Assembly (NCBI GenBank): GCA_038131695.1
Contig: JAYPQA010000020.1
Span: 16,625 to 80,624 of the forward strand
Reading direction: 5' to 3'
Source: JADHLK01 sp038131695
GTDB lineage: Bacteria > Pseudomonadota > Alphaproteobacteria > Puniceispirillales > Puniceispirillaceae
DNA: 64,000 nt
Shown here one piece after another: positions 8,837-18,410 of the stretch (position 1 is its first letter; each line of letters opens with the position of its first letter). Position numbers and translations under genes: made by a program. The notes under the pieces are model-generated. The model had not been told where the DNA came from, did no database searches, and saw nothing but the letters and a program-made list of their open reading frames with translations.

Positions 8837-9883
8837 ATGTCCGTGAAATCGCGCCCGTCTGACCATCCGAACTGGCCCGACCATGCAAAAACCGGGCTGC
8901 TGCTGGTCAATCTTGGCACGCCGGATGCGACGGACAAGACCTCCATGCGGCGCTATCTGAAACAGTTTTTGTCAGACCGGCGGGTGGTAGAGGCCCCGCG
9001 CCTGCTCTGGTGGCTGGTGCTGAACGGTATTATCCTGAATGTCCGGCCCGCCAAATCCGGGGCGGCCTATGATAAAATCTGGATGCAGGACAGCCCGGAT
9101 GGCAGCCCGCTGCGCCATTATACCCGTCTGCAAGCCGAAAAGCTGGCGGCGAAAATCGGCAGCCGCGAGGATTTGATGGTCGATTGGGCAATGCGCTATG
9201 GCAAGCCATCGATAGAGGAGCGGCTGGACCGGCTCTGGCAGGCTGGCTGTAACCGCATTGTCATGCTGCCGCTCTATCCGCAATATGCCGCCTCAACCAC
9301 CGCCACGGTGAATGATGAGCTGTTCAGATGGGCTTTGCAAAAACGCTGGCAGCCTGCGGTTCGCACCGTGCCGCCCTGGCATGATCACCCGGCCTATATT
9401 GATGCCTTGGCCAGCTCTTTTGCCGATTATTACAAGGGCCGCGCCCTGCCAGAGCAGCTGATGGTTTCCTTTCACGGAATTCCGCAACGCTATTTTGTCC
9501 AGGGCGACCCCTATCATTGCCATTGCATGAAAACCGCCCGCTTGCTGCGCGAAAAGCTGGATTGGCCAAAAGACCGGTTCCATGTCAGCTTTCAGTCGCG
9601 CTTTGGGCGCGAGCCGTGGCTGCAGCCCTATACAGATGAAACGCTGGAGGCGCTGGGGGCAGCCGGCACCAAGAGCCTGGCGCTGATGGCCCCGGGCTTT
9701 GCCGCAGATTGCCTGGAAACGCTGGAGGAGCTGGCGATGGAAGGCAAGCAAAGCTTTCAGGAGGCGGGCGGCGGCGCATTTGACTATATTCCCTGCCTGA
9801 ATGACAGCGTGCCGGGGATGCGCCTTATTGAGCAGCTGGCCGCAGAAAACCTGTCCGGCTGGGTGACTATTCAGGAAAAATAA
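8837..9883 (+). CDS. hemH: Ferrochelatase
   Basis: Ferrochelatase inserts Fe2+ into protoporphyrin IX, the last step of haem synthesis, at the membrane surface. The 348-residue length is normal. Family motifs are visible in order: LLVNLGTPD near the start, LPLYPQYAASTT, the catalytic His213 in SFHGIP, DPYHCHCMKTARLL and the acidic FAADCLETLEE. The tail lacks a membrane helix. It lies 18 bases after hemA and probably shares its transcript. Confidence 0.95.
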   Translation: MSVKSRPSDHPNWPDHAKTGLLLVNLGTPDATDKTSMRRYLKQFLSDRRVVEAPRLLWWLVLNGIILNVRPAKSGAAYDKIWMQDSPDGSPLRHYTRLQAEKLAAKIGSREDLMVDWAMRYGKPSIEERLDRLWQAGCNRIVMLPLYPQYAASTTATVNDELFRWALQKRWQPAVRTVPPWHDHPAYIDALASSFADYYKGRALPEQLMVSFHGIPQRYFVQGDPYHCHCMKTARLLREKLDWPKDRFHVSFQSRFGREPWLQPYTDETLEALGAAGTKSLALMAPGFAADCLETLEELAMEGKQSFQEAGGGAFDYIPCLNDSVPGMRLIEQLAAENLSGWVTIQEK

Positions 9884-10024
9884 TCGCCTTATCTCTGCCA
9901 GCTATTTGCCAGATATCTGATAGACAAATGCCCGCAAGATCAGTAAGACATGACAACCACCGAGCCTGAAAGTGACAACCACCCTTGCACCGGATTGGCT
10001 CAAACCCTGCCTGACAGGGGAAAC

Positions 10025-10098
10025 GCGGCTGTGGTGTAGTGGTAGCACAAGAGCCTTCCAAGCTCTTAGGGCCAGTTCGAGTCTGGTCAGCCGCTCCA
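10025..10098 (+). tRNA. tRNA-Gly (TCC)
   Basis: The acceptor stem GCGGCTG pairs with CAGCCGC. The anticodon arm AGAGC-CTTCCAA-GCTCT presents TCC, and a T-arm with GTTCGAGTC follows. The 3' CCA is encoded at 10096-10098. It stands alone between hemH and the fliL-like gene. Confidence 0.95.
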
Positions 10099-10242
10099 AT
10101 TCTTTTCAAACTCCCGGCAAACCGGCCTGTGGCGAGCATGGGACAGGCAGGCTGGCACAGCCCTTGCATCACCGGGTTCGGCCCCGCTGCAGGGGCCAGC
10201 AGCAACGAATAACAGGCGATTAGGGTTAAGAGAATAGCTGGG

Positions 10243-10812
10243 ATGAAGGGTTTATTGGCAAAAATTCTGCTCTATGGCGGGCCGGGACTGCTGGTGGTCG
10301 GCGTGTTTGTGGTTTTGCAGGGCCTGTTTGGCCCGGAGCCGCCCAGCACTGAGGAGATAGAGCAATCTGTTGCCGAACGCCGCTTCATGCAGCCGGATAA
10401 TCTGGCCGAAATGACTGCCGACAATGCCAGTGAAAGCGCTGATAATGCCAGCGAGGAAGATAGCGCGGCCCTGTTGCCAACCAGCTGGCATTATTACAGC
10501 TTTATCGAAACCCTGACCAGCAATATGGCTGATACAGGCGCTTTTCTGAAGCTGGAAGTATCGCTGGCTGCGGATGTGGATGCGCTGACAGCGGAAGGGT
10601 TTATCGCCGATATGAACGATATGACCCCGGCGATGCGCTCAGCTATCTTGCTGCATCTGGGCGGCGTTACAAGAGAGCAGGCCGCCAGCCGCACAGGCCG
10701 CGAATTGCTGGCCGAGGAATTGCTGGCCGTGGTGAATGCGACGCTGGAAAAATTTGAATCTGACAGCCGCGTTGATGCGGTCTATCTCACAGATCTGGCA
10801 GTGATCAATTAA
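10243..10812 (+). CDS. FliL-like flagellar basal-body-associated protein
   Basis: The 189-residue protein has one N-terminal membrane segment (about 10-28), an acidic Ser/Asn/Glu-rich linker, and a periplasmic FliL domain (about 85-185) with FIETLTSN and the LLAEELLAVVNATLE helix. FliL sits around the flagellar stator and affects motor torque. No other flagellar gene is in the window, so the copy is isolated, and a non-flagellar role is possible. The start ATG at 10243 directly precedes the membrane helix. Confidence 0.7.
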   Translation: MKGLLAKILLYGGPGLLVVGVFVVLQGLFGPEPPSTEEIEQSVAERRFMQPDNLAEMTADNASESADNASEEDSAALLPTSWHYYSFIETLTSNMADTGAFLKLEVSLAADVDALTAEGFIADMNDMTPAMRSAILLHLGGVTREQAASRTGRELLAEELLAVVNATLEKFESDSRVDAVYLTDLAVIN

Positions 10813-11028
10813 AGAGACCATCTTTATTGCATAATTTTTAGGCATTAATGGTTAATTCTGCCCTCAATTTATGCAAACCCTCCCAAAAACCGGCTATGCG
10901 GCAAAAGCAGCTGGGCAAGCGGGCTGCGATCCCTATCGTGCAACCTGTCTGATTTTGAGCAAAACCGGCTGTTTGGGAACGCTGTTTCTGGCCAGCCTTA
11001 ACCTGTTTGTTTTTTGGGAGAAAACAAG

Positions 11029-12327
11029 ATGGCTGGGAACTGGAGTGGGCGGGCTGTGCCTGCCATTTCTTTGATATTATGTGTGGGTTTGTTGCCGGGC
11101 AGTGCGCTGGCCGCGGCTGATTCCGGCGACTCTGCCTGGATTTTGACCGCAACCGCGCTGGTGTTGTTTATGACCTTGCCGGGGCTGGCCCTGTTTTATG
11201 CCGGTCTGGTGCAGGCGCGCAATGTTGTCTCGGTGCTGGCGCATCATTTTGCGCTGGCTTGTCTGGCGTCGGTCTTGTGGGTTGTCGCAGGCTATTCGCT
11301 CGCCTTTTCTGGCGACGGGGCCTGGATTGGCGATTTCGGTCAGCTATTCCTTGGCAATATTGCCTTTGACAGCCTGTCCGGCACGATTCCGGAAAGCCTG
11401 TTTGCTGCCTTTCAAATGACCTTTGCGATTATTACCCCGGCCCTGATTATCGGGGCCTATGTTGAGCGGATTAAATTTTCTGCCATGCTGATTTTTTCCG
11501 GCCTGTGGCTGCTGTTTGTCTATGCGCCGGTAACCCACTGGGTCTGGGGTGGCGGCATCATGGCTGGCTGGGGCGTGATGGATTTTGCCGGTGGGATTGT
11601 TGTGCACGCAACCGCTGGAACCGCCGCTTTGGTGGCGGCACTGGTTATTGGCAAGCGCAAGAGCTTTCCCGCCTCTTTATCGCCGCCGCACAGCCCGGTT
11701 CTGACGATGATGGGCGCTTCCATGCTCTGGGTGGGCTGGTTTGGGTTTAATGGCGGCTCAGCCCTGGCGGCCGGGGCCGGGGCCGGTATGGCCCTGCTGG
11801 TCACCCATATCTCGGCTGCGGTCGCCGCGCTGGTCTGGATGGTTGTGGAATGGGTCAAGTTTGGCCGCCCCTCTCTGGTCGGCATGGCCACCGGCATGGT
11901 GGCCGGTCTGGCGACTGTTACGCCGGCCTCTGGCTTTATCGGTGTGCCGGGGGCCCTGATTCTGGGGCTTGTGGGCGGCTATCTGTGCTGGCTGGCCGTG
12001 GATATTATCCGCAACCGGCTGAAGATTGATGATTCGCTGGATGTGTTTGCCGTGCATGGTGTGGGCGGTATTCTTGGCTCCTTGCTGGTCGCCTTTCTGG
12101 CCACCGGCAGTTTTGGCGGGCTGGGTCTGGCCGACGGGGTCAGCAGCGGCGCCCAATTCTGGGTGCAGCTGAAATCAGTGGTGATCACGGTTGCCTGGAC
12201 GGCTGTGGCCAGCTTTATCATCCTGAAGATAGCCGGCGCGCTGGTTGGCTTGCGGGTGGATGCCCAGACCGAGACGGAAGGGCTGGATCTGGCCGAACAT
12301 GGAGAGCGCGGCTATCATAATGGCTGA
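11029..12327 (+). CDS. amt: Ammonium transporter (Amt family)
   Basis: Amt proteins are trimeric inner-membrane channels that take up ammonium. The 432-residue chain starts with a cleavable signal sequence ending near ALAAADSGD and shows eleven hydrophobic segments. Family stretches include LFYAGLVQARN, the twin-His region (GIVVHATAGTAALVAAL, with the second His in DVFAVHGVGGILG), and MLWVGWFGFNGGSAL. The ATG at 11029 has a gggag ribosome-binding site; a TTG in frame at 11014 is less likely. No glnK gene, the usual partner, is next to it. Confidence 0.93.
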   Translation: MAGNWSGRAVPAISLILCVGLLPGSALAAADSGDSAWILTATALVLFMTLPGLALFYAGLVQARNVVSVLAHHFALACLASVLWVVAGYSLAFSGDGAWIGDFGQLFLGNIAFDSLSGTIPESLFAAFQMTFAIITPALIIGAYVERIKFSAMLIFSGLWLLFVYAPVTHWVWGGGIMAGWGVMDFAGGIVVHATAGTAALVAALVIGKRKSFPASLSPPHSPVLTMMGASMLWVGWFGFNGGSALAAGAGAGMALLVTHISAAVAALVWMVVEWVKFGRPSLVGMATGMVAGLATVTPASGFIGVPGALILGLVGGYLCWLAVDIIRNRLKIDDSLDVFAVHGVGGILGSLLVAFLATGSFGGLGLADGVSSGAQFWVQLKSVVITVAWTAVASFIILKIAGALVGLRVDAQTETEGLDLAEHGERGYHNG

Positions 12328-13475
12328 GTAAGCGCCGGCCATTCAGCCAAAACAACCGGGTCCGCCTCCTCTGCAGGCGGGCCCATTTTTTTGGCCTTCT
12401 CCGCCCCCAGCAGCTGGCCCAGCGCCCAGACAGCACTGGCCCGCACCCGGTAATCAGCATGGCCCAGCAGCTTTTTGGCCGGCGAGGCCAGCCCCGCCTC
12501 GCCCGCATTGCCCGCAGCGATCAGGCAATTACGCAGGAACCGGGCATGGCCGGCCCGCCGCACCGGGCTGCCAGCAAAGCGCGCCCGGAACCCGGCCTCA
12601 TCCAGCTCCAGAAAATCTGCCAAATCCGTCAGGCCGGAGCCGGCCCGCGCCTTCAGCTTTGCCTCCTGCGCCTGCTGGGCAAATTTATTCCACGGACAGA
12701 CTGCCAGACAATCATCACAGCCAAAAATCCGGTTGCCCATTTTTTTGCGCAAGCCTGCCTCTATCATCCCGTCATGTTCAATGGTCAGATAGGAAATACA
12801 GCGTCTGGCATCCAGCCGGTAAGGCCCGGCAAAAGCGTCGGTCGGGCAAATATCCAGACAGGCACGGCAAGCACCGCAATGATCTGTCTCCGGGCTGTCC
12901 GGGCCCAGCTCTGCATCAGTCAGAATCACCCCCAGAAAAAACCAGTTCCCCAGCTGGCGCGATACCAGATTGGTATGCTTGCCCTGCCAGCCCAGCCCGG
13001 CCAGCTGGGCCAGCGGCTTTTCCATCAAGGGCGCAGTATCCACAAAGACCTTTCACCTGCCAGCCGGTGCGGCTGGGAAGCTGCCCGGCCAGCTGTTTTC
13101 AGCCGTCCCTTGATCAGCTGGTGATAGTCACGGCCCCTGGCATAGACGGAAATATTGCCCTTGCCCGCCGCTTTGAGATTATCCATCGGATCATGATCCG
13201 GCCCGTAATTCATCGCCAGCACAATGGCGCTGCGGGCCTCTTTCCACATCGCATCCGGGCTGGCCCGGCGCTCTGCTGTTTCAGCCAGCCAGCCCATCTC
13301 GCCATGATGTCCCTTGGCTATAAAAGCGGCCAGCCCCTCACCTGCCGCCTCTGGCAGCCGGGCAGGTCCAATTGCTATCTGGGCAAAGCCCTCAGCAGCC
13401 GCAGCGCGGGTCAGCCAGGCGCGTATTTTCGCTGTATCTGCTGAGATGTCGGGCCTCCAAATCTGATACGGTCAT
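12315..13475 (-). pseudogene. queG: Epoxyqueuosine reductase, frameshifted
   Basis: QueG reduces epoxyqueuosine to queuosine in tRNA using cobalamin and two [4Fe-4S] clusters. The sequence covers the whole family but in three reading frames. A short N-terminus starts at the ATG at 13475 (MTVSDLEAR). A long middle frame contains EMGWLAETAERRASPD and GNISVYARGRDYHQLIKGRL. From about 13043 the C-terminal frame holds VDTAPLMEK, CGACRACLDICPTDAF and CDDCLAVCPWNKF. The break near 13045 needs one extra base to restore KxFVDTAP. The other break lies near 13450. The gene follows tgt and queA on the same strand, which fits queuosine synthesis. Intact cluster motifs argue for recent loss or sequencing error. 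Confidence 0.85.
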
Positions 13476-13491
13476 CCTTTTGACCGGGCGG

Positions 13492-14628
13492 CTAGAGCGG
13501 TTCAATATCCCCTGCCGCCTGCCGGGCTGCAAAAGCACTGGCGAATTCAGCGAATTTTCCGGCCTCAATGGCCGCGCGCATATCTGCCATCAAATCCTGA
13601 TAATAGGTCAGATTGTGCCAGCTGAGCAACATCAGCCCCTGCACCTCCTCAGCCTTGAACAGGTGATGCAGATAGGCCCGGCTGAACCGGCTGCAGGCCG
13701 GACAGCCGCACTCAGCATCCAGCGGGCGCGGATCATCGCCATGGCGGGCATTTTTGATATTGACCGGCCCGCCTCTGGTAAAGCCCTGGCCGGTGCGCCC
13801 AGAGCGCGTCGGCAGCACACAGTCAAACATATCAATGCCGCGGGCGACCGCCCCGACCAGATCAGCAGGCTTGCCCACCCCCATCAGATAGCGCGGCTTG
13901 TCAGCAGGCAGGGCCGGGCAGGTGAAATCAAGCGTCGAAAACATCGCCTCCTGCCCCTCCCCAACGGCCAGCCCGCCCACCGCATAGCCTTCAAAACCAA
14001 TCGCCACCAGCTGATCGATTGATTGCAGGCGCAGCTCCTCAAAAACCGAACCCTGAACAATGCCAAACTGGCCATAGCCGCGGCGCGGCTGAAAGGCCTG
14101 GCGCGAACGCCCTGCCCAGCGCATCGACAGGGCCATGGAATCAGCCGCAACAGATTTGCTGGCCGGAAAGGGGGTGCATTCATCAAAGGCCATGGTAATC
14201 GTGGCATCCAGCTGGTGCTGGATACGGGTAGAGATTTCCGGGGTCAGAAGATGGCGCGACCCATCCAGATGGCTCTTGAAAGTCACGCCCTGTTCATCGA
14301 GCTGGCGCAGCGGGCCAAGAGACATCACCTGAAACCCGCCGGAATCCGTCAGAAGCGGGCCATCCCAGCCCATCATCCGGCGCACCCCGCCCAGCCGTTC
14401 CACCCGGTCTGCACCCGGCCGCAACATCAGATGATAGGTATTGGACAGGATGATTTCCGCACCGGTCGCGCGCACCTGATCCGGCATCATCCCCTTGACT
14501 GAGGCGGCTGTGCCAACCGGCATGAAGGCCGGCGTCTGGATCGTGCCAAAACCGGTGGTCACCTGTCCGCGGCGGGCCAGACCATCTGTGCCAAGCAGAT
14601 CAAAATCAAAAGCAGGCCGCTCTGTCAT
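13492..14628 (-). CDS. tgt: tRNA-guanine transglycosylase
   Basis: Tgt exchanges guanine-34 for preQ1 in tRNAs with GUN anticodons. The 378-residue protein shows the TIM-barrel signatures: LSNTYHLMLRPG, LLTDSGGFQVMSL with a catalytic Asp, FDECTPFP, GIVQGSVFEELR and the nucleophilic Asp in FDCVLPTRSGRTGQ. The zinc site is CGCPAC followed by a conserved His (YLHHL). The start at the ATG for MTERPAF is chosen because it gives the normal N-terminus. An in-frame ATG lies 12 codons further upstream, inside queA. The gene begins two bases after the queA stop. Confidence 0.95.
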   Translation of the reverse strand: MTERPAFDFDLLGTDGLARRGQVTTGFGTIQTPAFMPVGTAASVKGMMPDQVRATGAEIILSNTYHLMLRPGADRVERLGGVRRMMGWDGPLLTDSGGFQVMSLGPLRQLDEQGVTFKSHLDGSRHLLTPEISTRIQHQLDATITMAFDECTPFPASKSVAADSMALSMRWAGRSRQAFQPRRGYGQFGIVQGSVFEELRLQSIDQLVAIGFEGYAVGGLAVGEGQEAMFSTLDFTCPALPADKPRYLMGVGKPADLVGAVARGIDMFDCVLPTRSGRTGQGFTRGGPVNIKNARHGDDPRPLDAECGCPACSRFSRAYLHHLFKAEEVQGLMLLSWHNLTYYQDLMADMRAAIEAGKFAEFASAFAARQAAGDIEPL

Positions 14629-14629
14629 C

Positions 14630-15658
14630 TCAGCTGTTCCTTTCCAAAAGACAGGCATCACCATAGCTGAAAAACCGGTAGCCTGTCTCTATCGCATGGC
14701 TGTAGGCGGCGCGAATCTCAGCCATCCCGGCAAAGGCCGAGACCAGCATCAAAAGCGTTGATTTTGGCAGGTGAAAATTGGTCAGCAGCATATCAGCCAC
14801 GCCAAAGGAAAAGCCGGGGGTGATGAACAGATCTGTCTCGCCGCTGAAGGGATGCAGCCCGCCCGTGCGCGCAAAGGCTGTCTCAACAATCCGCAGGCTG
14901 GTTGTCCCGACACAGACAACCCGTCCGCCAGTCGCTTTTGTCGCAGCGATGGCCTCAGCCGTTGCCGCATCCAGCGCGCCCCATTCGCTGTGCATCTTGT
15001 GCTGGGCAATATCCTCTGCTGTAACCGGCAAAAAGGTTCCAGCCCCGACATGGAGCGTGACTTCAGCCATCGCAATGCCCTTTGCCGCCAGCTGGCCGGT
15101 CAGCCTGTCGGTAAAATGCAAGCCGGCCGTCGGTGCGGCCACCGCCCCGCTATGGCGGGCAAACAGTGTTTGATAATCCTGGCTGTCACTATCCTGTTTT
15201 TCAGCCCGGCGAATATAGGGCGGCAGCGGCATCTCGCCATAGGCCAGCAGGGCCGTATCCAGCTGCGGGCCAGAACAGGAAAACCGCAGCAGCAATTCCC
15301 CGCCCTCGCGTGCCTCAACGATACAGGAAAAATCCGGTGCAAAGCTGATCTCGGTGCCGGGCGGGCATTTGCGCGCCGGTTTGGCAAAGGCGGCCCAGAG
15401 ATCCGCTGCCTTTTTCTGATGCAGCGTCACGCTGACCTTGCCTGCGCCGCGCTGGCCGATCAGGCGGGCCGGGATAACCTTGGTATTATTCACCAGCAGC
15501 AAATCGCCCGCACGCAGCAAATCCGGCAAGTCAGAAATATGCCAGTCAGCTGGCTGCCCCCCTTGCAGATGCAAGAGCCGGGCAGAATCGCGCGGATTTG
15601 CAGGATGCTGGGCGATCAGCCCGTCCGGCAGATGATAATCGAAATCAGATAAGCGCAT
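14630..15658 (-). CDS. queA: S-adenosylmethionine:tRNA ribosyltransferase-isomerase
   Basis: QueA transfers the ribosyl part of SAM to preQ1-tRNA, giving epoxyqueuosine. The 342-residue protein starts MRLSDFDYHLPDGLIAQHP and contains LLLVNNTKVIPARL, GEMPLPPYI, the family block APTAGLHFT and LHVGAGTFLPV, and ends in the FFSYGDACLL motif. The ATG at 15658 overlaps the stop of kdsD. A longer in-frame start 19 codons upstream lies within kdsD and is unlikely. The gene is part of the kdsD-queA-tgt-queG run. Confidence 0.95.
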   Translation of the reverse strand: MRLSDFDYHLPDGLIAQHPANPRDSARLLHLQGGQPADWHISDLPDLLRAGDLLLVNNTKVIPARLIGQRGAGKVSVTLHQKKAADLWAAFAKPARKCPPGTEISFAPDFSCIVEAREGGELLLRFSCSGPQLDTALLAYGEMPLPPYIRRAEKQDSDSQDYQTLFARHSGAVAAPTAGLHFTDRLTGQLAAKGIAMAEVTLHVGAGTFLPVTAEDIAQHKMHSEWGALDAATAEAIAATKATGGRVVCVGTTSLRIVETAFARTGGLHPFSGETDLFITPGFSFGVADMLLTNFHLPKSTLLMLVSAFAGMAEIRAAYSHAIETGYRFFSYGDACLLERNS

Positions 15659-16623
15659 CAAAAAATCTGAACAATGCCGCAAAACTGCCCGGCCTTGTCC
15701 CGCACCACCAGACATTGCACGCGGGCTTCCAGCATTTTTTCCTCTGCCTCAGCCATCATCAGATCAGCCTCTATCGTCAGCGGCTTTGTATTCATCACCG
15801 CGCCGGCACGGATGGCGGCCAAATCATGCCCCTCTACCATCAGCCGGCGCAAATCCCCATCGGTGATAATCCCCTCCAGCTTGTCAGCTGTGCCAATCAG
15901 CGCCAGCCCCAACCGCCCCTCGGTCATCCGCACAATCACCTCTGACATGGGCTGATCCGCATCCACAAAGGGCAGATTCTCGGTAAAGGCCCGGTCACGC
16001 ACCCGGGTCAAGAGGCGCTGGCCCAGCTTGCCGCCCGGATGGGTGGCGGCAAAATCCTCAGGCTGAAAGCCGCGCGCGCGCATCAGCGCTATCGCCAGCG
16101 CATCGCCCATCACCAGCGTGGTCAGGGTGGAGGTAGTCGGGGCCAAATTCAGCGGGCAGGCTTCCTTGTCCACCGAAATATCCAATACCAGCTCAGCTTG
16201 CCTGGCCATGGTTGAGGCCGGATTGCCGACCAGGGCTATCAGCCGCGCCTCCAGCCGCTGCAAGGCCGGCAAAAGCCGCACAATTTCCTCAGTCTCGCCG
16301 GAATTGGAAATCAGCAATACACTGTCCCCCTTGCGCACCATGCCCAGATCGCCGTGAATCGCCTCTGCCGGATGCAGAAACAGCGCCGGGGTGCCGGTAG
16401 AGGACAAGGTGGCCGCAATCTTGCGCCCGACCAGACCAGACTTGCCCATGCCGCACACAATCAAATGGCCGGGGTTGTCCGCAATCAGCGCAACCGCCTG
16501 ATCAAAATCGGCCCCGATACCGGCTTCCAGCCGGTCCAGTGCCGCCTTGTAGGTCGCAAACATTTCCGCCAGCTGCTGCGCGGATGAATCTTGAGTCGGT
16601 GACACGGTCCTGTTTTTCTCCAA
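15658..16623 (-). CDS. kdsD: Arabinose-5-phosphate isomerase (KpsF/GutQ family)
   Basis: The enzyme interconverts ribulose-5-phosphate and arabinose-5-phosphate, the first step towards Kdo for lipopolysaccharide. The 321-residue protein has a SIS sugar-isomerase domain (about 35-180) with VCGMGKSGLVGRKIAATLSS, LISNSGETEEI and PLNLAPTTSTL. A pair of CBS domains follows (about 205-320), with the ITDGDLRR motif between them. Length and order match the family. It is the first gene of the queuosine run, an association without obvious functional logic. Confidence 0.93.
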   Translation of the reverse strand: MEKNRTVSPTQDSSAQQLAEMFATYKAALDRLEAGIGADFDQAVALIADNPGHLIVCGMGKSGLVGRKIAATLSSTGTPALFLHPAEAIHGDLGMVRKGDSVLLISNSGETEEIVRLLPALQRLEARLIALVGNPASTMARQAELVLDISVDKEACPLNLAPTTSTLTTLVMGDALAIALMRARGFQPEDFAATHPGGKLGQRLLTRVRDRAFTENLPFVDADQPMSEVIVRMTEGRLGLALIGTADKLEGIITDGDLRRLMVEGHDLAAIRAGAVMNTKPLTIEADLMMAEAEEKMLEARVQCLVVRDKAGQFCGIVQIF

Positions 16624-16706
16624 ATCTGGTAATAATCTGCCTGATATCTGCGTTTTCTAGCCAAAAAAAGCGGCCAAGGCGAGTATTTTTCACAGGCCGC
16701 CGCCTG

Positions 16707-17354
16707 TCACCTGCCCAGCATCTGTTCTGTCATTTGATCTGCCATCTGTTCTGCTGCGGCCAAATCTTGCGGGCGGTTAATGTTGAAAAACGGGTCTGGC
16801 TGGCCGGTAAAATCTATAATCGCCAGCCGGTAGCGGTCGGTAAAATCATCTATCTTGCGCAGCCCGTCCTGCTCCAGAGCGGCCCGCAACTCTGCGGCCA
16901 GCGCCACCGGCCAGAGGGCAAAAACCGGATGCCGCCGCCCGCCAGAGCGCGCCTGTGCCAGCTGGGCCCCGTCCGCCTGCAACCCGGCTGCCAGCCGGTC
17001 TGCCAGATCAGCCGGAACAAAGGGCGCATCTGTCGCCAGCGAAAGCAGCCAGCTGGCCTGTCCGGTCTCTGCCAGCCAATCCAGCATCGCCAAAATCCCG
17101 GCCAGCGGGCCGGCAAACTCTTCTGTCTCCAGATTATCTGCCACCACCGGCAGGCCGGTATCCGCATAACGGGCCGCATCTCCATTGGCACTGATCAGGC
17201 GGACCGGGTGTGCCGCGGTTGCGGCCAGCTGCCATTCCAGCAGCGAGCGCCCCTGCAAGACCAGCTGCGCCTTGTCCCCGCCGCCCATCCGGCGCGCCAG
17301 CCCACCTGCCAGAAAACCGGCTGCTATGTCATCGCTGGCCAGCGTCCTGCCCAT
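16707..17354 (-). CDS. mobA: Molybdenum cofactor guanylyltransferase
   Basis: MobA attaches GMP to molybdopterin, making the dinucleotide cofactor used by formate dehydrogenase-type enzymes. The 215-residue protein has the nucleotide-binding loop FLAGGLARRMGGGDKA at its N-terminus, a LATDAPFVPADL metal-binding stretch and the FFNINRPQDL end motif. It starts seven bases after the fdhD stop, so the two are co-transcribed. Their targets are probably the formate dehydrogenase genes at 2.9-7.4 kb. Confidence 0.9.
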   Translation of the reverse strand: MGRTLASDDIAAGFLAGGLARRMGGGDKAQLVLQGRSLLEWQLAATAAHPVRLISANGDAARYADTGLPVVADNLETEEFAGPLAGILAMLDWLAETGQASWLLSLATDAPFVPADLADRLAAGLQADGAQLAQARSGGRRHPVFALWPVALAAELRAALEQDGLRKIDDFTDRYRLAIIDFTGQPDPFFNINRPQDLAAAEQMADQMTEQMLGR

Positions 17355-17361
17355 GCCAGAC

Positions 17362-18270
17362 TCAAGCCCGCCCGCTCAACCGGCGCTGGGCAGAGCTGTC
17401 GGCTTCTGCTTCGGCATCAGGCTGGGCATCAAAGCGAATACGCTGGGCCCCGGATAGAACGATAAAGCGGCTGCCTCTGGCACGCCCGACCAGTGTCAAG
17501 CCAGCCTGGCGGGCCAGCTCCACACCGGCTTCGGTAAAGCCAGAGCGCGAGACCAATATCGGTATTCCCATCAGAACCGTCTTGATCACCATCTCAGAAG
17601 TGAGCCGCCCGGTGGTATAAAGCAGCTTGTCCGCCCCGCCGATTTGCTGCATCAGCATCAGGCCGGCAATCTTATCAACCGCATTATGGCGGCCAATATC
17701 TTCCATATAAATCAGGGGCTTGTCTGACTGTGCCAGGACACAGCCATGAATCGCCCCGGCCGAGAGATAGAGGCTGGGGGCGGTATGCACGGCTTTTGAC
17801 AGGCGGGTCAGCTCAGCCCCGGAAACAGGCACCCCATCAGGCAGGCTGGCGGTCTCGAACCGATCCATAATATCGGCAAAAACCGTTCCCTGGGCACAAC
17901 CAGAAGTGCGGATTTTGCGGGCGGTGCGTGCTTCAAAATCGGTTTCATGATGCGTGCGCACCACGATAACGCCCAGCTCCTCATCCACATCGACAGCTGC
18001 GACCTGGCTGGCTTCGGCCAAAATATTCTGGTTCGCCAGAAAACCCAGCGCCAGCGCCTCTGGATAATCACCCAGACTCATCGCGGTGATAATTTCCTGA
18101 CTGTTCAGAAAAATGGTCAGCGGCTTTTCCGTTACCACCGGCAGCTCAACCGGCTGGCCGCTGGCATCACGCCCCTGCATGGCAGCCGTCAGGCCGGGCT
18201 TGTCAGTTTGCGGCAAAATTGGCAACGGCAAATCAGACAGGGGCAGGGATGGCAGGGGCTGTTTTTTCAT
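17362..18270 (-). CDS. fdhD: Formate dehydrogenase accessory sulfurtransferase FdhD
   Basis: FdhD hands sulfur from a cysteine desulfurase to the molybdenum cofactor before it enters formate dehydrogenase. Residues about 50-270 match the family: EKPLTIFLNSQEI, LALGFLANQNI, GAIHGCVLAQ, YMEDIGRHNAVDKIAG and TGRLTSEMV. The redox loop reads SGCAQGT, with one cysteine where enteric FdhD has a CxxC pair. The N-terminus is Pro/Leu-rich. The ATG for MKKQPLP (18270) is favoured; another in-frame ATG lies 12 codons upstream. Operon with mobA. Confidence 0.92.
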   Translation of the reverse strand: MKKQPLPSLPLSDLPLPILPQTDKPGLTAAMQGRDASGQPVELPVVTEKPLTIFLNSQEIITAMSLGDYPEALALGFLANQNILAEASQVAAVDVDEELGVIVVRTHHETDFEARTARKIRTSGCAQGTVFADIMDRFETASLPDGVPVSGAELTRLSKAVHTAPSLYLSAGAIHGCVLAQSDKPLIYMEDIGRHNAVDKIAGLMLMQQIGGADKLLYTTGRLTSEMVIKTVLMGIPILVSRSGFTEAGVELARQAGLTLVGRARGSRFIVLSGAQRIRFDAQPDAEAEADSSAQRRLSGRA

Positions 18271-18410
18271 GGCTGTATCCTGCGCCTTTTCCCGGCATTT
18301 TTTCAAGTGAAAACCGGCCCGCCGTCATGCGTGCATTGTCTTTGCGGTCTGGCCGGGCTAGATTGGCTGGTGCAGGATACCATTCATATCCCAATCGGAG
18401 AGCCTGGCAT

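Noticed and set aside
18219..18410. Longer N-terminus for NadK
   Set aside because: The extra 64 codons show no family similarity and overlap the fdhD start on the other strand; the ATG at 18411 gives the normal length.
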